From assembly GCA_963676635.1 (NCBI GenBank), contig OY781105.1, positions 62,001 to 126,000 of the forward strand: a stretch of DNA of 64,000 nt, in the 5' to 3' direction. Shown one piece after another: positions 53,545 through 62,235 of this stretch (positions are counted from its first letter, which is position 1; each line of letters begins with the position of its first letter). Origin of the DNA: GCA-002708315 sp963676635 (GTDB taxonomy: Bacteria > Bacteroidota > Bacteroidia > Bacteroidales > F082). The notes beneath the pieces were generated by a model. The model worked only from the letters and a program-made list of their open reading frames with translations, did no database searches and was not told the origin of the DNA. A program made the translations under genes and the position numbers.

Positions 53545-54705
53545 TCAGAATGAAAGTATAACTTTTGCACCACCATCTTCCGTATTCTCAATTTCGATAT
53601 TGCCATTATGTACTTCCATTATGTGTTTAGTCAGCATTAAGCTAAGACCAACATTTTGGTCGTAATGGTCTTCACCAAGTCCAAATGGCTTGTACAGATT
53701 TCTTTTGGCAACTTCTGAAAACCCGCGCCCATTATCTGATACTTGCAGTTTGATATTATCATCATTAATCAAGACTATCTTTATCTTTCCATTAGGATCA
53801 GAGTATTTGACAGCGTTGTTGATAATGGAAGCTACTGCCATTTTAATTAAGCCTTTTTCTGCCTCCATTGAAAGTTCATCAATACTACAATCAAAATCAA
53901 ATGTAATACCTTTATTATTAGCTATAGGCAAATTTTCATCAATAACATTCTTTATACAAGATATGACGTTGCAATTTTCTTTTTGCAATTTATAGTTTGT
54001 TTGTAGGTTAGTTATTAATAGAGCTTTGGAGGAGAAGTTATCCAATCGGTCAACTGATATTTGTAGCATTTCTGCAAATTCACTTAGCTCAGTGTCAGCT
54101 TTCAATGTTTCATTTAACAACGCAGCAACACCAACAATACCATTTAAAGGAGTACGAAGTTCATGGCTTATCAAACTGAGGAAATTATTTTTAGCTTTAT
54201 CAAGTCCTTGTAACTCACGATTTGCCATATCGAGATTTTCAACGGCTTGCTGAAGTTGGAATGTTCTTTCTTTTACTTTTTCCTCAAGGATGACATTCAT
54301 ATTTTTTAATTCTTCGCGCTGGTTTTTAAGTTCTAGTTGTGTTTTTACTCTTTCCATAAGCTCCCTTGCATCGAAAGGCTTGGTAATATAATCCTGCCCA
54401 CCAACTTCAAATCCCTGTACAATATCGTCTTTAGTACCTTTAGCTGTAAGAAAGATTACCGGAACTTTTTCTGTGCGTTTGTCGGCTCTGAGCCTTTTAC
54501 AAACCTCATAACCATCCATTTCAGGCATCATTATATCAAGCAAAATAAGGTCAGGAGTACATACTTCCCATGCTGTTTCTAATGCATCCTTCCCATTTAT
54601 TGCTACACGTTTATCAAAACCATCAAGTAGTTCAACTAAAATGTCAATATTTTCAGGGGTGTCATCAACAATAAGTATTATGTTTTCATATAGTTTTTTC
54701 ATCAT
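53545..54705 (-). CDS. Response regulator-histidine kinase (REC-HisKA-HATPase)
   Basis: 386 residues. N-terminal REC domain (ILIVDDTPENIDILVELL, phospho-acceptor in LILLDIMMPEMDGYEV, later VIFLTAKG and DYITKPFDARELMERV), a coiled linker (EEKVKERTFQLQQAVENL), HisKA with SHELRTPLNGIVG, and HATPase_c (NNAVKYSD, VSDNGRGFSE, GLSLMLTK). Such single proteins receive phosphate on REC and regulate their own kinase. It starts 8 bp downstream of the giant hybrid kinase on the same strand, so it is co-transcribed and likely its direct phosphorelay partner through the HPt. No DNA-binding output is present. Confidence 0.92.
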   Translation of the reverse strand: MMKKLYENIILIVDDTPENIDILVELLDGFDKRVAINGKDALETAWEVCTPDLILLDIMMPEMDGYEVCKRLRADKRTEKVPVIFLTAKGTKDDIVQGFEVGGQDYITKPFDARELMERVKTQLELKNQREELKNMNVILEEKVKERTFQLQQAVENLDMANRELQGLDKAKNNFLSLISHELRTPLNGIVGVAALLNETLKADTELSEFAEMLQISVDRLDNFSSKALLITNLQTNYKLQKENCNVISCIKNVIDENLPIANNKGITFDFDCSIDELSMEAEKGLIKMAVASIINNAVKYSDPNGKIKIVLINDDNIKLQVSDNGRGFSEVAKRNLYKPFGLGEDHYDQNVGLSLMLTKHIMEVHNGNIEIENTEDGGAKVILSF

Positions 54706-54713
54706 TAATATCT

Positions 54714-57700
54714 TTAATTAATTTTTATTTCATTAAATAAACTAATTGCTTTTTTGAAATCATATTTACTAACAGCAACTTTTAACAAATTAAATTCTTT
54801 ATTTTTTAATCCAGCAATATCTAGTTCAGCAATAACTTCCCTTGCTTTAGGATTTTTCGCGTCCAGCAATAATTTTAGTTTAGGAAGTAAAACTTTTAAT
54901 TTGTCTTTATCAATATGCATATTACTATCTGAACTGTCCTTATCAAATTCCTTTGCCAAGATACTAATTAATTCGTTCATAGCACTATCGAGCTTAACAA
55001 TATTTTTATTTAGTTCTTCGAAATTCTTCTCAATGATGTTTTTTTCAACTGTTTTTGACAATTCATGAATATCATCCGCCCCAATACTTCCGCTTACACC
55101 TTTTAATGTATGTATCATTCTGTGGGTCTCTTCAATAGAATTCTTTGCAAATGCTTTTTTTATTTCACTGATAACTGTTTGATTATTATTATAAAATTTC
55201 CGGAGGATATTTAAATAGAGGTGTTTATTGTTATTCAGCCGCTTTAATGCAAGTTTACTGTTAATGCCTTTGAAAACTGGAATTACCACTTCTTCTTTTA
55301 TCTTTTGTTGACTTGTTTCATGTTTTAAGTTTTTATGTACATCTGATTTGACTATCCAATTAAGCAGTTTTGAGAACATGTAGTCAGGATCAATAGGTTT
55401 TGTAACAATATCCATCATCCCGGCTTCAATTACTTTTTCTTTTACTCCAACCATTGCATCGGCAGTCATTGCAATAATTGGCAATGTTTTGTAATCTTTC
55501 AGTTGTCTGATTTCTTTAGTAGCCTGATAGCCATCTTTTACAGGCATTTGAAGGTCCATGAAAACAAGTTGGTATTTTGACGGATTACCTGATTTTTTTA
55601 CCATTTCAACGGCAAAGCTTCCATTATTGGCAACATCAACATTTAATCCTGCTTCCTCCATTAGTTCCACTGCTACCTGTTGATTTATTTCATTATCTTC
55701 AACTAAAAGAATTGTTGAGCCTTTGATTTTATCAAGATGTTCTTTGTGCTTCAGCCCTTTATTATCGAATCTTGATTCCCTTTTTATATTTTTCCCAAAG
55801 ACTTCCATAATGGTGTCAAATAGTACGGAATAGCTAATTGGTTTTGCAAGGAACCCGTCAAGATCAATATGTTTGGTTTCTTTAATTACCTCTTCCATGC
55901 CGTAAGCTGTTACCATTATAAGCATTGGCGTTTTTGGTATTTCCGGATCATTTGTTATCATCTCAATTGCCTTAATGCCATCAATATCTGGCATTTTCCA
56001 GTCCATCAAGACTAGTTCAAACAGTTTGTTTTTAGAGCTTTTTAAAATGCCAATTGCGACTTCTGCAGACTCAGCAACAGTTACATCAAAAGTAAAACTT
56101 TCTAATGCCTCTTTAAGGATTTCTCTTGAAGTTTCGTTGTCGTCACATACCAACACTTTCATTTTGCGTAAATCAACATTTGGTTTATATTCTCTTTTTC
56201 TTGCTTCTGGTGGTATTCCAAATTCAGCAGTAAAAGAAAAAATACTACCTTCACCATATTTACTTTCTACCCATATGTCACCTCCCATTAGGTTTACCAG
56301 TTTTTTAGATATGGTTAATCCCAATCCTGTGCCACCATACTTTCTTGTGGTAGAGCTATCTGCCTGGCTAAATTCCCTGAATAATAGTTTTTGTTGCTCT
56401 TTAGTCATGCCAATGCCAGAATCCCTTACATCAAACTGAAGGATGAGTTTTGTTTTAGTTCTATTCTTAAGATTTGTAGTAGTAACAATCTCACCTTTTT
56501 CTGTGAATTTTACTGCATTTGAGCATAGATTTGTTATGATTTGACTCAATCTCAGTGGGTCTCCAATTAGGTTAAGTGGTACATCTTTACTTATAGAGAA
56601 AATTATTTCAAGTCCTTTTTCCTGTGCTTTTATGGTAATAAGATTTGATACAGTATCCATTACTTGTTCAAGATCAAAGTCGGTATATTCAATATTGAGC
56701 TTTCCAGCTTCAATTTTTGAGAAGTCAAGGATATCATTAATAATACCCAGAAGAGACTTAGCAGATCTGTCAATTTTATTTAGATAATCTTCCTGTTTTG
56801 GATTCATCTGTGTTCTCTTCATGAGATGTGACATGCCAATAATAGCATTCATAGGAGTTCTTATCTCGTGGCTCATATTAGCAAGGAAATCACTCTTAGC
56901 CTGAGTTGCTGCTTCTGCCATATCCTTTGCTTTGTTTAGTTCTGCTTCAGCTATTTTGCGTTCAGTAATGTCTTCTTCAATTAATACAAGATGAGTAAGC
57001 TTATTATGATTGTCTTTTACTCCGGAAAATGAAATTCTTGTCCAAAAAGTTGATCCGTTTTTTCGTTTTGATTTTATTCCATCAATCAAGACATTATCAT
57101 TTTTAACTTTATTAACAATCTCAATAAATTGATCATCACTAATTGCACCATCTTTAATAATAGTGTGTTTTTTATTTAAAACTTCATCTCTGCTATAGCC
57201 AGTTATTTTTGTGTATTCGGGATTAACATACTCACAAATCCCTTTTGGTGATAAGATTGATACGATTGCCGGATTTTGTTCGACAGCAGTAAGAAGTTTT
57301 TGTGTTTGTAATTCGCTAAGAATACGTTCTGTTTCGTCAAGTATAGTGCCATCCAGATGTATTGCTTCACCACTTTCATCATAAGTGGCATTACCCTTTT
57401 CATATACCCACTTAATTTCTCCATTTTTATGTATAACCCGGTATTGATGCACAAATGAAGAGTTTTCTTCAATAGCTTTGTCAATATTTTCTGAAACAAA
57501 ATCACGATCGTCTGGGTGGATTAGTTCGCCGAAAGTCACTTTTCTTTCATCTCCCATGAAATCTGAAGAAGGGTATCCCGTAAGTTTTTCAATTTCATTT
57601 GAAATAAAAATCATAAGCCAGGGATCTTCTGTTTCACATCTATAAACAACACCAGGGATATTATTTACTAGAGTTCTGAATTCCTGCTCACTTCTTTTAA

Positions 57701-60700
57701 TTTCTTTTTCAGCTTTTTTCCTTATGGAGATATCATTGAATGTAATTACTGCACCAACGAGTTTACCTTTCTTTACAATAGGATTGCTAGTATAGTCCAC
57801 TGGAAATGCAGACCCATCTTTTCGCCAAAGGATTTCTGAGTCTATATGGTTGGTTTCTCCTTTGGTAAATGAATCATACATTGGACAATCCTCTTCCGGA
57901 TATTTACTTCCATCAATCTTTGTATGATGAATCAGTCTATGGATTGAATGTCCAAGTACTTCATCACTGTTGTACCCGAGTAAACTCAGGGCAGTGTTGT
58001 TAACAAAAGTAGCGTCACCATTATTATCCACACCCAAAATTCCTTCGCCTGCTGTTTCCAGAATAAGCCTTCCCATTTCCTCCGCTTCCTGAAGTGCTGT
58101 TTCTGCTTTTTTCCTCTCTGTGATATCTATCATAATTGCGGTAAAGAGTGTAGTTTTGGGTAAAATAATTTCACTTATTGAAATTTCCAATGGGAAAATT
58201 TCTCCGGATTTACGCTTGCCTTCTACTTCAATACGTTGTCCGATTACTCCATTTGTATTGCCATTAGAATAGTTCGTAAGATATCTGTCATGACTACGGG
58301 CATATTTCTCAGGCATTAAGATTTTTACATTTTCACCAATGATTTCTTCTTCTGTGTATTCAAATATTTCCACAGCTGCCGGGTTCATTGATTGAATAAC
58401 TCCCATGGCATCAATAGTAATAATACCATTTGTTGATGAGTTGAGGATAGCATTTGTCCTATTATTGCTTTCCTGAAGTTTTTCTTCTCTTATTCTTAAC
58501 TCAGATGTTCTTTCTTCAACTCTTGCTTCAAGTTCTTCATTAATGTTTTGAAGTTTCTCCTCTGTTATTTTCTGTTTTGTAATATCTATATGTGTGCCAA
58601 CAGTAATGTTTGTAGGATTCCCGTCATCATCAAGCAAAGTGCCACCTCTCGACCATATCCATACCCAGTGACCGTCCTGATGAAGCATGCGAAAATATCC
58701 TTCAAACTTGCTAGTAGATTTTTCTGTCAAGTAGTTATGGAATTGTTGAACAGTTTCTGTGCGATCGTCTGGATGTAATAAATCAATCCAAACTTTCTTA
58801 AGATTACTAGTACTGCTCGTTAGGTCATAATCCTTGATATTTCTACCAAGCATACTGAAATATTCATGACTACACCACATATTACCAGTGTCACTATTAA
58901 ACTCCCATGCTCCGGTGTTTGATACAGAAATAAACTTGTAATATCTCCTTGCATTATGAGATAGTTTTACTTCCGAGTCTTTTCGTTTTATGAAATCACC
59001 GATTAATCCAGCTACTGTCTCAATTAGGTTTTGCTCTTCATGCAAGAAGGGACCTATGTCCGATGCAGGCATTTTTTCTTTGTAAAATAATTCAATAACA
59101 CCCTTGGATTCTCCATCAACAATGATGTCAGCATATTGAACCCACTGACTTGTTTCAAAGTTCTCAGATACATGCGCGATGTCATTAAATAATATTCTGG
59201 AACAAGCAACTTCTGGATATTGCCATGATGGTGGTATTATTTTAACTATCTTTTGTAGTATTAATGTTATATCTTCGGTGGAATCTTCAGTAATTGTGGT
59301 GGTTTTATACAAGCAGTTGAGCTCTTTCATTCTCTTTTCTACATCTTTTAACAGCTTCTTCTGTTCAAGCTCGGCTTTCTTTCTTTCGGTAATATCCCTT
59401 ATTACTCCTGTTATGCGTGATACTTTACCATTTTTATCATGGGTAATTATTGTGCTTTGGTCGTTTATCCAAATGTAATTTCCATTTTTTGTTTGTATTC
59501 TGTATTCTACATTAAACTCTTTTATTTTTCCTGTTTCATAAGCAATATTTTGCGCAAGTATATATTCGCGGTCTTCTGGGTGTATCAAAATATTGGCCCA
59601 TCTGTCATAAGTGGGTTCAAACTCTTTGTCATCATAGCCAAGTATACTGTAGTATTCCGGACTTAAGTAGTTTGAATTAGTTGTTGCGTTGAAATCCCAT
59701 AATCCTGATTTCGATGAACTAAATGCAAATTGCAATCTTGTTTCACTTATCTTTAATGATCTGGTCTGCTCCTCTAATTTTTCTAGCATTATATTGAAAG
59801 AGTCAGCAAGTTGACCTATTTCTCCTTTATCTTTAATATTGACTTTCATTTTAAGATTACCAGCAGAAATTCCAACAGCGAGTTTGCCAAGTTCTTTTAA
59901 ACTCTTCGTAAGCTTACTGGAGGCGATCACGATTACAGTTGCCAACACAATGAGTATGATTAAAAATAGAAGTGTTTGTTTTACTAATTGTTTGATTACT
60001 CCTGTTAAGGCTATACGTTGATTAATCCCAATATACACTTTCCACGGGGCAGAGATTAGTGAAGAGTAATAAATCCAGGTGTTATTCCCATTTTTTGGAT
60101 TATGATAAATAAACTTTCCGTTTGAATCGGAGTGTATAACTGATGATACTTCTTCTATTTCTTTTATTGAGGCATTAAGCCAAATACCAGTATTTATCAC
60201 CTCTTTTCCTGTTGTATGTGGAGACATGGAGTTATATAAGTAATAACCGGATAAAGAGATAATGTATTGCTCATAATTATTATAACCAGTAGCCTCCACT
60301 ATATGAGTCATATCTTTTAGTTTAATAATCATTGTCAATACTGCGTTCATTTTCGAATTCATAAAAATGGGTAAACAATATGTGGTTACCAATGTGCTAT
60401 CATCATTATGCAATTGAAAAGGATCAGTCCATATGGCTTTGGTTTTTTCCTTTGATTCTTTGAACCATTTGTATTTGCTTTGTGTATAGTCAAAATTTAA
60501 CTCTTCTTTATGGATTCCGAGACTATCTTTATATACAAAGGGTGCAAATAGGCGCTGATTTGGCTCAAATTTATATTCGTCGAAGGCTAGAGTGATACCA
60601 TAAATTAAATTATCATGTTGTAGCCCCTTTGCCAGGATGCTTTGAATTTTTTCTTTTGTCAGGTTTTCTTCCAATAATAGTTGATTTCTTATTTCAAGTA

Positions 60701-61541
60701 GATTGCGTATGGATCCATTTAATTCTCTATCCAGAGCATTTGAATATGAATAATTTACTTTTGAAAGTCTTGTGTCGGTTAAATCTTTAATGACTTTTCT
60801 GTCGAAGTTTATTGTTGAAACAGCTACTACAATGTAAAGTATAAGTACTGGCGTAAGTATAAAAAATAACATGCGGCCTAAAATGCTGTTCAAAAGTTTA
60901 ATATTGTTTTCAAAGTTTAGCCATAACCATAACAGTGTTCCAAAACTTACTACAGTTAGTCCGAAAGCAGTATGTATTGACATTAACATTAAAGCACTCC
61001 AACCATATAACTCCGTGAAGTTTATGTAGTAACTAAAAAGAGTAATAATGCCGATTAAAAAAACTGATCCTGCAAGCAATCCTAGTATGACGAAGAACTT
61101 ATTCTTAAGTATCTTAAATGAGTAAAGCATATACCCAACTCCAGTGAAAATAAAACTGAGGGATGTTAAAGGCGCCATGCTGCCTGAGGAAAAGTTACCG
61201 AATTGGATGTAATGTTCGAAGAAAAACTCATTAATGTGAAAATCGGTTTGTAATACATATTCAATTCCTGTTAATAAACCAATTATTAATACAACCGTTG
61301 ATGAAATCTTTGGAATAACTGTGTTTTTACTGACAAGAAAAATCATGGTAAGTCCGATAAAGAGAAATCCAATAGCTGTGTTAAAATGCATTGGAGCCAG
61401 ATTGGGCTTTATTTGAACAATGGTTGGTATATTAAATATCCATCCAATTATTACACTAATTCCTAGCAATAGAGAGAATAGGCTTGCAATTAAGATAGCG
61501 CATTTTGCTATTCTAATAAGAGGATTTACTTGGTATGCCAT
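54714..61541 (-). CDS. Giant hybrid sensor kinase, multi-PAS, two REC, HPt
   Basis: 2,275 residues. About eight N-terminal membrane helices (residues 10-230), then a further TM, an extracytoplasmic Cache-like domain, a TM near 530 and HAMP (LGKLAVGISAGNLKMKVNI). Then PAS (about 600), a GAF-like domain (about 730-880), four or five more PAS domains (for example FixL-like IDAMGVIQSMNPAAVEIFEY), HisKA with MSHEIRTPMN (H1558), HATPase_c (SNAVKFTEKG, RDSGIGMTKEQ, GTGLGLTISKKL), two REC domains (LVLMDWKMPDIDG and LVFMDLQMPVKDG) and a C-terminal HPt (THRMIHTLKGVSGSIGA). It is a complete phosphorelay in one chain that senses envelope and internal cues. It is first in an operon with the REC-kinase. 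Ligands are unknown. Confidence 0.92.
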   Translation of the reverse strand: MAYQVNPLIRIAKCAILIASLFSLLLGISVIIGWIFNIPTIVQIKPNLAPMHFNTAIGFLFIGLTMIFLVSKNTVIPKISSTVVLIIGLLTGIEYVLQTDFHINEFFFEHYIQFGNFSSGSMAPLTSLSFIFTGVGYMLYSFKILKNKFFVILGLLAGSVFLIGIITLFSYYINFTELYGWSALMLMSIHTAFGLTVVSFGTLLWLWLNFENNIKLLNSILGRMLFFILTPVLILYIVVAVSTINFDRKVIKDLTDTRLSKVNYSYSNALDRELNGSIRNLLEIRNQLLLEENLTKEKIQSILAKGLQHDNLIYGITLAFDEYKFEPNQRLFAPFVYKDSLGIHKEELNFDYTQSKYKWFKESKEKTKAIWTDPFQLHNDDSTLVTTYCLPIFMNSKMNAVLTMIIKLKDMTHIVEATGYNNYEQYIISLSGYYLYNSMSPHTTGKEVINTGIWLNASIKEIEEVSSVIHSDSNGKFIYHNPKNGNNTWIYYSSLISAPWKVYIGINQRIALTGVIKQLVKQTLLFLIILIVLATVIVIASSKLTKSLKELGKLAVGISAGNLKMKVNIKDKGEIGQLADSFNIMLEKLEEQTRSLKISETRLQFAFSSSKSGLWDFNATTNSNYLSPEYYSILGYDDKEFEPTYDRWANILIHPEDREYILAQNIAYETGKIKEFNVEYRIQTKNGNYIWINDQSTIITHDKNGKVSRITGVIRDITERKKAELEQKKLLKDVEKRMKELNCLYKTTTITEDSTEDITLILQKIVKIIPPSWQYPEVACSRILFNDIAHVSENFETSQWVQYADIIVDGESKGVIELFYKEKMPASDIGPFLHEEQNLIETVAGLIGDFIKRKDSEVKLSHNARRYYKFISVSNTGAWEFNSDTGNMWCSHEYFSMLGRNIKDYDLTSSTSNLKKVWIDLLHPDDRTETVQQFHNYLTEKSTSKFEGYFRMLHQDGHWVWIWSRGGTLLDDDGNPTNITVGTHIDITKQKITEEKLQNINEELEARVEERTSELRIREEKLQESNNRTNAILNSSTNGIITIDAMGVIQSMNPAAVEIFEYTEEEIIGENVKILMPEKYARSHDRYLTNYSNGNTNGVIGQRIEVEGKRKSGEIFPLEISISEIILPKTTLFTAIMIDITERKKAETALQEAEEMGRLILETAGEGILGVDNNGDATFVNNTALSLLGYNSDEVLGHSIHRLIHHTKIDGSKYPEEDCPMYDSFTKGETNHIDSEILWRKDGSAFPVDYTSNPIVKKGKLVGAVITFNDISIRKKAEKEIKRSEQEFRTLVNNIPGVVYRCETEDPWLMIFISNEIEKLTGYPSSDFMGDERKVTFGELIHPDDRDFVSENIDKAIEENSSFVHQYRVIHKNGEIKWVYEKGNATYDESGEAIHLDGTILDETERILSELQTQKLLTAVEQNPAIVSILSPKGICEYVNPEYTKITGYSRDEVLNKKHTIIKDGAISDDQFIEIVNKVKNDNVLIDGIKSKRKNGSTFWTRISFSGVKDNHNKLTHLVLIEEDITERKIAEAELNKAKDMAEAATQAKSDFLANMSHEIRTPMNAIIGMSHLMKRTQMNPKQEDYLNKIDRSAKSLLGIINDILDFSKIEAGKLNIEYTDFDLEQVMDTVSNLITIKAQEKGLEIIFSISKDVPLNLIGDPLRLSQIITNLCSNAVKFTEKGEIVTTTNLKNRTKTKLILQFDVRDSGIGMTKEQQKLLFREFSQADSSTTRKYGGTGLGLTISKKLVNLMGGDIWVESKYGEGSIFSFTAEFGIPPEARKREYKPNVDLRKMKVLVCDDNETSREILKEALESFTFDVTVAESAEVAIGILKSSKNKLFELVLMDWKMPDIDGIKAIEMITNDPEIPKTPMLIMVTAYGMEEVIKETKHIDLDGFLAKPISYSVLFDTIMEVFGKNIKRESRFDNKGLKHKEHLDKIKGSTILLVEDNEINQQVAVELMEEAGLNVDVANNGSFAVEMVKKSGNPSKYQLVFMDLQMPVKDGYQATKEIRQLKDYKTLPIIAMTADAMVGVKEKVIEAGMMDIVTKPIDPDYMFSKLLNWIVKSDVHKNLKHETSQQKIKEEVVIPVFKGINSKLALKRLNNNKHLYLNILRKFYNNNQTVISEIKKAFAKNSIEETHRMIHTLKGVSGSIGADDIHELSKTVEKNIIEKNFEELNKNIVKLDSAMNELISILAKEFDKDSSDSNMHIDKDKLKVLLPKLKLLLDAKNPKAREVIAELDIAGLKNKEFNLLKVAVSKYDFKKAISLFNEIKIN

Positions 61542-61635
61542 TTTGTAGAAAATTAAAAATCTATTATCAAATATGTAAAATGAAATTTACTAAAATATAT
61601 TATTGCATGTATTAGTCTTACAACAAATTTAGTAA

Positions 61636-61643
61636 CAAAGGTA
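61636..61643 (-). promoter_or_regulatory. Possible -7 element of the hybrid kinase operon
   Basis: On the minus strand TACCTTTG fits TAnnTTTG, about 95 bp upstream of the start at 61541. No clear -33 TTTG. The rest of 61542-62180 (about 640 bp) is AT-rich and I see no gene or repeat in it. Confidence 0.3.
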
Positions 61644-62180
61644 ATAATATAGTCATTTATAACGTAATAGACTTACTTTAGTTTTTATTATAATCAGACC
61701 CCAAGGTAGTATTTATAGATTAGACTATCGGATGGTAAATTGTTGTATTTTCATATTAAGGTAAATTGATTGAGTGTTGTAGTATGCTTTTATTATTGTA
61801 AGGTATTGGTTTTCTTATAGTATAAAATAATTCTCACTTTGGATAAATTTGATTAATATTTGAGCGAAGATAATTTTTCCGATCAATCAAAATATTTGGG
61901 GAGAAAAGTAAAAAAGTTTTTATGAAGTACTTTATTAAAGAAATAGACAACCCCAACTTTGCAAATTACGCTGATACCTATTTTAATGTTTAAGTTGTAA
62001 GCTTATGATGAATTGAGATTAGTGGGTTATAAGATGATATTTTAGTCAGTTTAATTCTTTCATGTAAAAAGTCATGCTCGCATTTGCGTAATGATTTCTT
62101 TTCTCTTGTTTGGTTAATATATTAATCATGACTAAAAAAAGACTAAATATTATTAAAAGAAAAGAATCAAGCATTAAGCA

Positions 62181-62210
62181 AAAAAAGACTGCCAAATGAA
62201 TTTGACAGCC
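62181..62210 (-). terminator. Terminator after gyrB
   Basis: On the minus strand GGCTGTCAAAT / ATTTGGCAGTC pair with a 2-nt loop and one mismatch, followed by T7; it starts 25 bp after the gyrB stop. Confidence 0.8.
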
Positions 62211-62235
62211 TTTTTATTATGAAAATTACTTAATC

